Below, piece after piece: positions 23,121-31,785 of a stretch of 37,801 bases of DNA. The translations under genes and the position numbers were made by a program. Position 1 is the first letter of the stretch. Every line of letters begins with the position of its first letter. The notes under the pieces were generated by a model that was given only the letters and a program-made list of their open reading frames with translations, did no database searches and had not been told where the DNA came from. The stretch is from Dehalococcoidia bacterium (GTDB taxonomy: Bacteria > Chloroflexota > Dehalococcoidia > GIF9 > UBA5629), in contig JAQUQM010000008.1 of the NCBI GenBank assembly GCA_028716085.1, positions 1 through 37,801 on the forward strand, read 5' to 3'.

Positions 23121-23152
23121 AAGGCTGGGCGTTCGCCCAGCCTTTTGCTTTT
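23121..23152 (+). terminator. Strong intrinsic terminator, possibly bidirectional
   Basis: AAGGCTGGGC (23121-23130) pairs perfectly with GCCCAGCCTT (23135-23144) around a GTTC loop, followed by TTTTGCTTTT. It lies between the DUF5679 gene and the convergent glycosyltransferase gene. On the minus strand the stem is followed by TTTATT, so it may also serve that transcript. Confidence 0.92.
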
Positions 23153-23212
23153 GTTATTGAATTCTTCCTGTCCCTGGATAATGGAAATACTCGATAATCC
23201 GGGGAATTGTAT

Positions 23213-24442
23213 CTATCTAGCCTCGGGCGAGAATGTTGAAACAACATCCTGGTATTCACTGATGAGTTTATCCGCCACATTGTTCCAGCTGTACTCGGTA
23301 AGGCAGGGGCATTGGTCGGGAAAGTTCTCCGGCCTTAACTCGTTCGAATTCAGCATATGAGTGATGTGGATTGCCAAATTGGCAGGCGTATTATCCTCGG
23401 CCAAGCGGCATATGGGACATTTGCGTGCCAGGTCTTTGATTCCTCCCACATCGGCAGCTATGATGGGCGTACCGCAGGCAAGGGCTTCCAGCGCTACCAA
23501 ACTTGCGCTTTCGTAATGTGATGGAATCACACAGAAATCCGCAGCGTTATAATAATGGTGTATTTCCTCGTGTGCTACCGAGCCCCTAAAATCCACTTTT
23601 CCCTGCATATCCCTTTTTTTCATATCCTTCAACATGGTTAATTCGTATTTCGCCTTACCGTCACCGCCGATCACAACCAGTTCAAAATCATTTCTATCTT
23701 TTAGCATCGACACAGCTTTCAACAGGCTGTCAAGGCCTTTTAACGGATCGATTCTGCCCACATACAGGGCCACCTTTTTGGAGTTTAAGCCGCATACTTT
23801 TCTGGCCAGCTGCTTATCACGGGGGTGGAATTGCTCGAGATTTATGCCGCATGGAATAGTAGCTACTTTTTCATTTTCTACTATATAGTGATTCAGCAGT
23901 TCCTGCTTGTCTTTCTCGGAAAGTGTTACGATACGGTTGCAGCAGTCCATGATAAGCTGTTCGTTTAGAATGCGAAAGTCAGGCTCCAGAATTCCCAGGC
24001 CGAGATTGTTTTTAATAGCGCCCAGCGTGTGAAACATAGTAATATGAGGAATGTCCCAGGACTTCTGCAACTGCAGCCCAACCATGCCGGATAGCCAGTA
24101 GTGGCTGCTTATCAAGTCATAGTGACGACCTGTACGCGCCTGATACCGGTAGATTGACTCCAGAATATTATTTACATATAAGTTCAGGTTGTTTTCGGTA
24201 ATGTTGCCGTATTCGTCAGCTTGCAGATGGATTAATTGGGTGCGATTTCCCAGGTCTACTACTTCCTTCTGATCACAACAGGAATTAGCTGTTGTGTAGA
24301 TATCGATCGAGTGCCCTTTCTGCCCCAGTTGTTTAACTATTTCTTTAATGTATACGTTCATACCGCCTGTGTAGCGGCTTCCCGGCTTGGCCCAGGGGCA
24401 GCTATGCAGGCTTAGAAGAGCTATGTTTAATGTATCGTTCAA
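23213..24442 (-). CDS. GT4-family glycosyltransferase (MshA/sucrose-phosphate-synthase-like)
   Basis: This GT-B fold retaining glycosyltransferase has 409 residues. The N-terminal acceptor domain has SRYTGGMNVYIKEIV and SSHYWLSGMVGLQLQ, characteristic of the MshA-like branch. The C-terminal nucleotide-sugar domain has VALYVGRIDPLKGLDSLLKA, the GGDGK loop and the E-x7-E-type motif in PSHYESASLVALEALACGTP, where the usual F/G after ES is A/S. It starts at TTG, with AAAGGAAG 6 bases upstream. It is the last gene of the minus-strand run, 24 bp after the acyltransferase gene. Donor and acceptor are not predictable; envelope glycan or small-molecule glycosylation are both possible. Confidence 0.88.
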   Translation of the reverse strand: MNDTLNIALLSLHSCPWAKPGSRYTGGMNVYIKEIVKQLGQKGHSIDIYTTANSCCDQKEVVDLGNRTQLIHLQADEYGNITENNLNLYVNNILESIYRYQARTGRHYDLISSHYWLSGMVGLQLQKSWDIPHITMFHTLGAIKNNLGLGILEPDFRILNEQLIMDCCNRIVTLSEKDKQELLNHYIVENEKVATIPCGINLEQFHPRDKQLARKVCGLNSKKVALYVGRIDPLKGLDSLLKAVSMLKDRNDFELVVIGGDGKAKYELTMLKDMKKRDMQGKVDFRGSVAHEEIHHYYNAADFCVIPSHYESASLVALEALACGTPIIAADVGGIKDLARKCPICRLAEDNTPANLAIHITHMLNSNELRPENFPDQCPCLTEYSWNNVADKLISEYQDVVSTFSPEAR

Positions 24443-24466
24443 TGCAGGCTTCCTTTGAAGAATAAA

Positions 24467-25438
24467 CTAATGTTTATTAATTATACATCTGTAGACGGGG
24501 GTTGCCGTTCCACCGAGATGATATTTATATTGCTCATCTCCCTTGAGGAAATCAAATCTTCTCTTGTTTTTCGCTATGCTGTCCTTGATGCAAAAGTATT
24601 TGGACAGCAATCCAACGCTTAGCCACCGGTAACTCGGATCGTAGCCGCTATTGTATAAATAAGTGTCATTTTGATAATCGAAACATAAAGTAGCTGCGGC
24701 AGGTACGGAATTAATTTCAAGGACCCCCATGGCCAGTTTATTCTGATCCGACATCGAAGAGATTACCGCCTTAAAGAAACTTTCAATTTCCGGTGTCAGG
24801 AATGACTTTTTATCCGATCTGCTTTCCTGGAAGAAATGAAGAAATGTATTGATATCCTCTTGGGCGGCTCTGGTTTCAATCCTGAATTTAACGTTACCCT
24901 CCTCATTAAGGCGTCTTTCTTTGCGAAGCAGTTCGTGACGCTGTTTTCCACTGAGAGAAGCGATATATTTTTCCAGCGTGTCCGGAAGGTCGGCTGCTAC
25001 AATAACATCGGTCTGCTCACAGGATACCTCCCATCCTTTATTTGCAGCCATCTGAATAAAATGTGAGTGGACAGTAGACTCCGGTAGCAGCGGGGAAAGA
25101 TCAAGTCCTTTTATAGTTGTTGTAGATAAGTGGTCCAGCAAGGATGTAAAAAACGACTCTTCCTTCCCTTCTTCGATAACAAAATCAAGGAAATCGCAGA
25201 CATTATCACTGCCGATGAAGTACAAAATATTATTGTGTGAGCGCAAAGGTGCAATGCCGATAACCGTATTTCCTTCCTTTACCGAACCCAGATACAGGTT
25301 ATTATCAGCGGCAAAATGGCTCCACCACTGGGCGGACCATTCTGCCGAGGAGAATAAAAGCTTTGTTCTGGCAACAGCATGAATCCGCTCCCAGGGATTC
25401 TTTAAACTATCAAAACTATCTAAACTGAGATTGGACAT
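24467..25438 (-). CDS. FemAB/CelD-like GNAT acyltransferase
   Basis: The 323-residue product matches the GNAT fold group annotated CelD/BcsL or Acetyltransf_6, often linked to cell-envelope polysaccharide synthesis. Recognisable segments are FSSAEWSAQWWSHFA near the N terminus, IGIAPLR, SLSGKQRHELLRKERRLNEE, LHFFQESRSDKKSFL, and the second-domain core AAATLCFDYQNDTYLYNSGY followed by RRFDFLKGDEQYKYHLGG. The GDExYKxxLG ending is typical. No clear ribosome site precedes the ATG. It sits directly before the glycosyltransferase gene, which supports a shared role in decorating an envelope glycan or lipid. The substrate is unknown. Confidence 0.82.
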   Translation of the reverse strand: MSNLSLDSFDSLKNPWERIHAVARTKLLFSSAEWSAQWWSHFAADNNLYLGSVKEGNTVIGIAPLRSHNNILYFIGSDNVCDFLDFVIEEGKEESFFTSLLDHLSTTTIKGLDLSPLLPESTVHSHFIQMAANKGWEVSCEQTDVIVAADLPDTLEKYIASLSGKQRHELLRKERRLNEEGNVKFRIETRAAQEDINTFLHFFQESRSDKKSFLTPEIESFFKAVISSMSDQNKLAMGVLEINSVPAAATLCFDYQNDTYLYNSGYDPSYRWLSVGLLSKYFCIKDSIAKNKRRFDFLKGDEQYKYHLGGTATPVYRCIINKH

Positions 25439-25478
25439 GACAGCAACCTAAATAATTATACTTTGCTGGCGCCTCAAT

Positions 25479-26873
25479 TTATAAAGTGAAGCTCTGTCCA
25501 AGTTCCGGAACGGCAACGTTTTGCAGGCCATTGTCCCGGAAAGCGTTGGCTAATGACAGTGATGCTGCTTCTTCGCCATGTACGACAAATACCTGCTTCC
25601 ATTTGTCTTTCCCGGCAAGAGTCCACTTAATCAGATCGTTGCGATCGGCATGCGCACTGAATTCATTAAAAACTTCGACCTGGGAACGGAGCTTGTGTTT
25701 TTCACCGAAAATCGATACTTCCTGCCATTTTTCAGCAATTTTTCTGCCAAGTGTGTTTTCCGCCTGCCAGCCCACAATGAGTATGGTATTCTTCGGATTA
25801 TTGATATTGTTCCTTAAATGATGCAGGATGCGGCCTGCTTCAGCCATTCCCGATCCGGCTATGATCATAGCCGGCGTTTTCAAGTGGTTTAAAGACTTGG
25901 ATTCCTCTACTGTGGATACGTACCGCAATCCGCGAAAACCGAATGGATCCGCCTGGGTTCTGAGCAATTCCGCGGTCTCGAGGTCATAACACTCCGGATG
26001 TATCCTGAATATGTCCGTGGCATCGATAGCCAAAGGGCTGTCTATAAAAATGGGGATATCAGGGATGCTGCGATCCAGTTTTAGCTGGTGCAGACTATAA
26101 ATCAGCTCCTGTGTGCGCTCGAGGGCAAACGAGGGTACGATTAGTTTCCCGCCTCTTGATACGGTCTGATTAATTATCCCTGCCAGCTTATTCTGTGCGT
26201 TTCTGATATCGGTATGCAGGCGTTCGCCATAGGTGCTCTCAATGATCAGGATATCCGCGTCACTCACAACATAGGGATCACGAATTATAGGCATGTTGTA
26301 ACGGCCAAGATCACCTGTAAAGCACACCTTCAGGTTTCTCCCGTTGTCGTTTATATTCAGTTCAGTTATGGCAGAGCCAAGTATGTGCCCGGCATCACGA
26401 AATATTACCGATACGTTATCTGTCAGGTTAAATGAATGGTCGTACGAATGACCATCGAAAAGCTTTAGAGCCGGTGGTACATCATTAATAGTATATAGCG
26501 GTCCTATCTCGCTTTCATTATGCTTACGCCGGATTTTATTCACAAACTCAATATCACTTTGCTGAATATTAGCTGCGTCCATGAGCATAATGTTGGCGAG
26601 GTCGAATGTTGCCGCTGTGCAATGTATGTCACCTGAAAAACCCTGTTTTACCAGATTGGGGACATTGCCCAGATGGTCCATGTGTGCGTGAGATATTAGG
26701 AGCGTATTTATGCTGCGGACGTTGAAAGGGAAGTTGAGGTTGCGTTCATAGGTCTCGCTGCGGCGGCCTTGAAACAGGCCGCAATCAAGCAGGATACGAT
26801 AGCCGTTGATATCCAGGATATGTCTTGAGCCGGTTACTGTGCGCGTTGCGCCGTGAAATGAGATACTAATCAA
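25479..26873 (-). CDS. Beta-CASP metallo-beta-lactamase ribonuclease (CPSF-like)
   Basis: The 464-residue product has the full MBL / beta-CASP / RMMBL arrangement of RNA-processing nucleases related to CPSF73. MBL motifs are SHAHMDHLGN (zinc ligands), the later HILGSAITEL and FTGDLGRYN. The beta-CASP part starts around residue 205 with ESTYGERLH and includes PSFALERTQELIYSL and IIAGSGMAEAGRILHHLRN. The C-terminal RMMBL has GWQAENTLGRKI and FSAHADRNDLIKW. It starts at TTG and overlaps the end of the LOG-family gene by 8 bp, so the two are translationally coupled. Substrate is RNA by family; some relatives act on DNA. Confidence 0.92.
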   Translation of the reverse strand: MISISFHGATRTVTGSRHILDINGYRILLDCGLFQGRRSETYERNLNFPFNVRSINTLLISHAHMDHLGNVPNLVKQGFSGDIHCTAATFDLANIMLMDAANIQQSDIEFVNKIRRKHNESEIGPLYTINDVPPALKLFDGHSYDHSFNLTDNVSVIFRDAGHILGSAITELNINDNGRNLKVCFTGDLGRYNMPIIRDPYVVSDADILIIESTYGERLHTDIRNAQNKLAGIINQTVSRGGKLIVPSFALERTQELIYSLHQLKLDRSIPDIPIFIDSPLAIDATDIFRIHPECYDLETAELLRTQADPFGFRGLRYVSTVEESKSLNHLKTPAMIIAGSGMAEAGRILHHLRNNINNPKNTILIVGWQAENTLGRKIAEKWQEVSIFGEKHKLRSQVEVFNEFSAHADRNDLIKWTLAGKDKWKQVFVVHGEEAASLSLANAFRDNGLQNVAVPELGQSFTL

Positions 26874-27546
26874 TTGCTCTACGTCCTACGATTGCCTGCC
26901 GTAAATACCAGCTGCTGACGATATCTTCTACCTCGGAAGGCTGATCGCAGAGCCTGAGCAGTTGTAAATCAGAATCCGATATATAGCCGTTGATCAATAC
27001 TACGTTTTGCAGCCAATCCAGAAAGCTGCGCCAGAACGTGGAATTAAACATTATCACAGGAAAAGGCTTGATTTTATGTGTTTGAATTAAAGTTAATACT
27101 TCCGTCAGCTCATCCATGGTGCCCAGTCCTCCGGGCATGATGACGAATGCTGTAGCATATTTGACCAGCATAATTTTGCGGACGAAAAAATGGTTGAAGG
27201 TGATGTTAACGTTGGAGTACGTATTGCATTTCTGTTCCTGAGGCAAAACAATATTAAGCCCGACAGATTTAACACCGGCCTCGTTCGCGCCCAGGTTCGC
27301 CGCTTCCATAATGCCCGGCCCGCCGCCGGTTACAATATTGAAGCCCTGTTTGCCCAGTAAAAAAGCGATTTTCCTGGCATTTTTATAATCGTCTTGATCC
27401 GGTGTGGCAGCAGCAGCACCGTAAATCGTAACTGCAGGTTCGATACCGGAAAGATTATCGAATCCCTCGACAAGCTCACCGATATACCTGAACAGCCGCC
27501 ATGACTCTTCTTTTTCCAGGGCATTTATTTCATATCTCTCAGACAT
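26866..27546 (-). CDS. LOG-family Rossmann protein (TIGR00730-like)
   Basis: The family includes cytokinin-riboside 5'-monophosphate phosphoribohydrolases, long misannotated as lysine decarboxylases, which hydrolyse nucleoside monophosphates to base and ribose phosphate. The 226-residue protein has VTIYGAAAATPDQDDYKNAR near the start, the motif GGGPGIMEAANLGANEAG and the catalytic/nucleotide motif PGGLGTMDELTEVLTLIQ. The first motif reads YGAAAAT where relatives have FGSxR or similar. ATG 27546 fits a GGGAA site 6 bases upstream better than ATG 27552. It is coupled by overlap to the beta-CASP nuclease. A consensus promoter lies upstream. Confidence 0.88.
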   Translation of the reverse strand: MSERYEINALEKEESWRLFRYIGELVEGFDNLSGIEPAVTIYGAAAATPDQDDYKNARKIAFLLGKQGFNIVTGGGPGIMEAANLGANEAGVKSVGLNIVLPQEQKCNTYSNVNITFNHFFVRKIMLVKYATAFVIMPGGLGTMDELTEVLTLIQTHKIKPFPVIMFNSTFWRSFLDWLQNVVLINGYISDSDLQLLRLCDQPSEVEDIVSSWYLRQAIVGRRAID

Positions 27547-27647
27547 CGGCATTTCCCATTATCAAAATTTCTTAAATCCCGTTCGTATTATCCAATGAAA
27601 CACTAATAATATGTACGTATACTGCAAATCTTAATTTGAATGTACTT

Positions 27648-27676
27648 AGAATAACGCCGACAGATTTGACTGTCAA
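27648..27676 (-). promoter_or_regulatory. Promoter of the LOG-nuclease transcript
   Basis: On the minus strand TTGACA (27676-27671), a 17-bp spacer and TATTCT (27653-27648). The inverted repeat GACAG-N6-CTGTC (27659-27674) overlaps the -35 and could be an operator. The site lies in the 143-bp gap after the sbcC-like gene. Confidence 0.65.
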
Positions 27677-27689
27677 GGAAACGAATACC

Positions 27690-30257
27690 TTAAGAACTTA
27701 TAGTAAAGGTCGATCCCTCAGTCGTTTTGACTACGTTGATCAGGACAGGGAACTTGTCCTTGAGCTCGTCCAGATGGGTAATAACTATGATTTTTTCAAA
27801 ATCATCTTGAATGGAATTAATGGCATCGACGAGCCTTTCGAGACTGGAAGCGTCCTGTGTCCCGAAACCTTCGTCAATGATAAGCACGGGCATCGAAGCT
27901 CCTGCCCTTCTGACCAGTAACCGTGAAATGGCTATGCGCAGGCTGAGGTCAATACGAAAGGCTTCCCCCCCGCTGTACATTTCATAGTTTCGGGTCCCCA
28001 GTTCATCAGATATCTTGATGTCCAGTGTTTCAATCGTCTCGCCCTTCTTGGTATCGCGTTGAGTTTCCAGCGAAAGCGACATCCTGTTATCTGTTAGCTT
28101 GCCTAATAAAATATTTGCTTCTTCCTCAATTTCAGGTAATGCTGACTCGATAAGTAAAGCCTGAATACCCTTCTTGCCGAATGCAGTCGCGAGATCTGCA
28201 TAGATGCGGGCTTCCTCCCTGGTTAATTGCATACGTTGCTCACGATCCTCTTTCTCCGCAGCAAGGAGGTCAAGCTGTCTCATTTTTTCTTTCAATTCGA
28301 CTTGCTTATCCCGGACGGCCCTTTCCTTCTGCAGTGCAGAAGCATGCTGTGCTGTCAGAGCATCCAGTCTTTCTGATAAGCCGGGCAGGATTGAGAGCTC
28401 GTTGTTTAACGTCTGGCAATTCAGAACGAGTGATTCGCTCTTCTGACGTAGTATCGATATTTCCTTTTCAGCATCGGCGGCAGCTGCTTTTTCAGATTCA
28501 AATCTCTGGAGGGCGTCATTTAGCTCACGATGTAAATCCTCATACGGTAGCAATTCGACCTTTTTGATTTTTATCTGATCATGGACGTCTTTTTCATAGC
28601 CAAGTTTTTCCTGTTGCTCTTTCAGGTGCACAAGTGTTTTCTGTTCATCAGGAGCAAAGTTATTGCTCTTAATGTCATCATCCAGCTGATGCAACCTCTT
28701 TACCCTGGGAGATAATTGAGCCTCGGCTTCCTTTGCTTCCGTAATTTCCTTCTCAGTGACGGCTATCAGCCGCTTTAATTTGTCGCCTTCAATTTTAACG
28801 GTCGTTTCCTTTTGTTTGATCTCTTTTTCCAGTGCTGACAGCTCTGCCCGGTTATGAGAAATAGTATTGAGGTTCTGCCCGTGCAGGATTATATTCTGCT
28901 GCATTTCAGCCTTAAATTTTCTATCCAGCCTGCTGCGACCTTCCGTCCCCAGGTCTGTTTCGCAGAGCGGACACTTGGCCTCGGCGTGCGATATCATTTC
29001 AATCTTCAGTTTAAGGTCTTCAATTGACTTTGATAGCTCGCTGTTTGATGCTGTAGTAGAACTGATCGAAGCGGTCAGTTCATTAACCAGCTTCCTTTTG
29101 CTTTCCAGAAATGTTTCCTGGTCTTCAATCTCGGCCTGTCTTGTGAATAATCCGGTCAACTTCTCCTGCAGCATGGAAAGATTACGAGCTTTTGTTTCCA
29201 GTTCCGATATCTGGCTCTGCAGAAGTTTGCGTTCACTGTTAAATGTATTCATCGCTGATGCTATGAGCTTTTCCAGCTTTTCTTTCTGCTCGAGCATGAC
29301 AAGCAACTGCTTGAGTTTGCCGTTCATCTGCTCGTCAGAAGCCGCGACCTGTAAATATTCCGCATATTTATTTTGGACCGTATCTTTCTTTATCAGGATT
29401 CTATTGTATTTTTCAATATTATTGTTGTGGTCAATCAGGCGTTTTTGCCATTTTCCCGTATCCTGCTGAAGGTTTTGTATCTGTTCTTGATATAAGGACA
29501 TTTGTTTTTGTTTAACCATAAGGGCATCTCTCTGCTGTCGGATTGATGAGATATCGCCATCCAGTGCAGCAATTGTTTTTTCCACATTACTTATCGCGCT
29601 GTTTACAGCAGCCAGTTCTTCCTCGTACTCAACCTTTTTACCTATTTTGGAATTGATGATATTGATTTCAACTGCTGTATTATCTTCTTCATATTTCCTT
29701 TTTTCCGAAACCTGTTTGGCTTCTTTCTCAATACTTTCGTAAAAGGAAAGATCCAATATATCTGCCAGAATTTCCTTGCGTTCAGCAGGTCTCTTTGTGG
29801 TGAACTCGTTGGATCTTCCCTGCAGCAGCATGGCGCTGTTAATAAATGCCTGGTAATCCAGGTGAAGCAGGCCGATTATTTTTCGCTGGGTTTCAGTGCG
29901 ATTCTGTTCCGATATGGATTTATAAACGCCGTTATTTTTTATCTGCAATTCAAGCATGGGTTGTCCCGATCGTGAGTGGGTCGACCTTACGTGTTTGCGG
30001 ATAATGCGATAAAGCAGGCCGTTGGCGTTAAATTCAAGTTCGACCTCCATTTCATTTTGACCGAGACAAATGAGGTCGTCGTCGGACTTGGCGCGGGATT
30101 TTCCCCACAGAGCCCATGTGATTGCATCGAAGATAGCTGATTTCCCGCTGCCGTTGTCACCGCAGAGGCAGGCAACATGGATCCCGTCAAAATTGAGAGG
30201 CGGTAGACTACCCCTGTAGCACATGAAGTTCCTGAGGGTCAGCTTGGTGGGAATCAA
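27690..30257 (-). CDS. sbcC: SbcC/Rad50-like SMC-family ATPase
   Basis: This is a DNA double-strand-break end-processing ATPase that normally partners SbcD/Mre11. The 855-residue protein has Walker A GDNGSGKSA near residue 34. Long coiled coils follow, broken by a zinc hook CPLC at about residues 428-431. The C-terminal ATPase half has the signature-like MYSGGEAFRIDLSLRIAISR, Walker B PVLIIDEGFGTQD and the switch region VITHLDEL. It starts at TTG, with GGAG about 9 bases upstream. No sbcD/mre11 gene is adjacent; next downstream is a LOG gene and then a beta-CASP nuclease. It is shorter than E. coli SbcC (over 1000 residues), closer to Rad50-like forms. Divergent from ffh. Confidence 0.88.
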   Translation of the reverse strand: MIPTKLTLRNFMCYRGSLPPLNFDGIHVACLCGDNGSGKSAIFDAITWALWGKSRAKSDDDLICLGQNEMEVELEFNANGLLYRIIRKHVRSTHSRSGQPMLELQIKNNGVYKSISEQNRTETQRKIIGLLHLDYQAFINSAMLLQGRSNEFTTKRPAERKEILADILDLSFYESIEKEAKQVSEKRKYEEDNTAVEINIINSKIGKKVEYEEELAAVNSAISNVEKTIAALDGDISSIRQQRDALMVKQKQMSLYQEQIQNLQQDTGKWQKRLIDHNNNIEKYNRILIKKDTVQNKYAEYLQVAASDEQMNGKLKQLLVMLEQKEKLEKLIASAMNTFNSERKLLQSQISELETKARNLSMLQEKLTGLFTRQAEIEDQETFLESKRKLVNELTASISSTTASNSELSKSIEDLKLKIEMISHAEAKCPLCETDLGTEGRSRLDRKFKAEMQQNIILHGQNLNTISHNRAELSALEKEIKQKETTVKIEGDKLKRLIAVTEKEITEAKEAEAQLSPRVKRLHQLDDDIKSNNFAPDEQKTLVHLKEQQEKLGYEKDVHDQIKIKKVELLPYEDLHRELNDALQRFESEKAAAADAEKEISILRQKSESLVLNCQTLNNELSILPGLSERLDALTAQHASALQKERAVRDKQVELKEKMRQLDLLAAEKEDREQRMQLTREEARIYADLATAFGKKGIQALLIESALPEIEEEANILLGKLTDNRMSLSLETQRDTKKGETIETLDIKISDELGTRNYEMYSGGEAFRIDLSLRIAISRLLVRRAGASMPVLIIDEGFGTQDASSLERLVDAINSIQDDFEKIIVITHLDELKDKFPVLINVVKTTEGSTFTISS

Positions 30258-30395
30258 CCTGTCAATCTCCCAAATGCCACAAATTACTCGAAAATACGAA
30301 GAGGTTAATATTAATGAAATATGCTATTCTATATTTTACAGCAACAATAATGATGCCAAATAAAGTACTGCAATAATTGATCCCTTCGCGATCAT

Positions 30396-30419
30396 ATTTT
30401 ACCATACCAACTGTAAAAT
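30396..30419. other. Inverted repeat upstream of ffh
   Basis: ATTTTAC (30396-30402) and GTAAAAT (30413-30419) form a perfect 7-bp inverted repeat 32 bp before the ffh start. Overlapping upstream sequence has TGATC/GATCA (30378-30394). No convincing promoter is seen in 30258-30450. Confidence 0.25.
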
Positions 30420-30450
30420 AAATGTACCGTAGAAATAATCGAGCACTAAT

Positions 30451-31782
30451 ATGTTTGAAATCCTGACGCAGAAGCTAGGCAGCATCTTCAGCAGCCTCGG
30501 TAATAAAGGCAGACTGAGCGAAAAAGAAATAGATGATGCACTGAGGCAGATACGTTTAGCGCTCCTGGAAGCTGATGTAAATTTCAAGGTGGTTAAGAGC
30601 TTCCTGGCTGATGTCAGGGAAAAGGCGTTAGACACAAAGATACTGGAAAGCCTGACTCCTGTGCATCAGATAGTAAAAATTGTTAATGAAGAGCTGATCA
30701 ATGTTCTGGGAAAAGAAGTATCACATCTCAAGGCTGCTGCGCATCCGCCATCGATAGTAATGCTGGTGGGTTTGCAGGGAGCGGGTAAAACAACTACGGC
30801 AGCCAAGCTTGCTGCAAATTTAAAACAGTCGAACCACATGGTATTGCTTGTTGCAGCAGACACGCGCAGACCGGCGGCGATCGACCAGCTTAAAGTACTG
30901 GGTCAACAACTTGATATACCGGTATATTCCGAAGATATCAAATCGGACCCGGTAAAAATCTGCAACAATGCCGTTAAAAAGGCGGATGATCTGGCCGCTA
31001 CATGGGTTATTATTGATACCCAGGGACGCCTCCATATTGACGAAATCCTGATGCATGAGCTGGTGGCTATCAAGAACAAAGTTAAACCGACAGAGATATT
31101 GCTGGTGGCCGATTCAATGACCGGTCAGGATGCGGTCATGATATCAGAGGAATTTAACAAAAGTCTGGGCTTAACTGGATTAATCCTCACCAAGCTGGAC
31201 GGCGATGCCAGAGGTGGCGCTGCCCTATCGATAAGAGCGGTTACCGGAATTCCTATCAAGTTTATCGGCGTTGGAGAAAAAGCAAGTGCACTGGAAGCTT
31301 TTTACCCGGACAGGCTGGCCTCACGAATACTTGGTATGGGCGACGTATTGACGTTGATTGAGAAGGCTGAAAAAACCTTTGATAAGAAACAAATGGAACA
31401 GCTGGAAAGCAAAATACGTAAGTCCGAGTTTGATCTTGAAGACCTGCTGTGGCAACTGCGACAGATAAAGAAAATGGGGAGTTTTGGTCAACTTGTAGAG
31501 ATGATCCCCGGTTTTTCCAAGATAACCAAAGGTGTTTCGGAAAAGGAGAGCCTCGATAGAACTAGGAGGGTGGAAGCTATCATACTTTCTATGACCTCGG
31601 AGGAGAGAAGGAATCCGGAGATAATCAATGGAAGCCGAAAACGCAGGATTGCCAGGGGAAGCGGGACTTCTCCGAACGATATAAACCAGTTACTGAATCA
31701 ATTCTATAGTATTCAGAAAATGACCAAAATGATTGCCAAGGGAAAAATGCCTCGCAATTTTACCGATATGATCGGGCGATAA
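30451..31782 (+). CDS. ffh: Signal recognition particle GTPase Ffh
   Basis: Ffh binds SRP RNA and signal sequences of nascent membrane proteins and docks with FtsY. The 443-residue product has the N domain (1-90, DALRQIRLALLEADVNFKVV), the G domain with P-loop GLQGAGKTT at 107-115, the DTRRPAA motif, G3 at 189-193 and G4 TKLDGDARGG. The Met-rich M domain (about 325-443) carries the RNA-binding RIARGSGTSPNDINQLLNQF. The G3 motif reads DTQGR, with Q191 in place of the near-universal Ala. Only a weak ribosome site (GAG) precedes ATG. The stop codon lies 3 bp from the stop of the convergent gene. No SRP RNA gene was recognised nearby. Confidence 0.96.
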   Translation: MFEILTQKLGSIFSSLGNKGRLSEKEIDDALRQIRLALLEADVNFKVVKSFLADVREKALDTKILESLTPVHQIVKIVNEELINVLGKEVSHLKAAAHPPSIVMLVGLQGAGKTTTAAKLAANLKQSNHMVLLVAADTRRPAAIDQLKVLGQQLDIPVYSEDIKSDPVKICNNAVKKADDLAATWVIIDTQGRLHIDEILMHELVAIKNKVKPTEILLVADSMTGQDAVMISEEFNKSLGLTGLILTKLDGDARGGAALSIRAVTGIPIKFIGVGEKASALEAFYPDRLASRILGMGDVLTLIEKAEKTFDKKQMEQLESKIRKSEFDLEDLLWQLRQIKKMGSFGQLVEMIPGFSKITKGVSEKESLDRTRRVEAIILSMTSEERRNPEIINGSRKRRIARGSGTSPNDINQLLNQFYSIQKMTKMIAKGKMPRNFTDMIGR

Positions 31783-31785
31783 ATA

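Noticed and set aside
30258-30450. SRP RNA gene beside ffh
   Set aside because: No GGAA-loop hairpin with the conserved internal loop could be found; only small AT-rich inverted repeats are seen.
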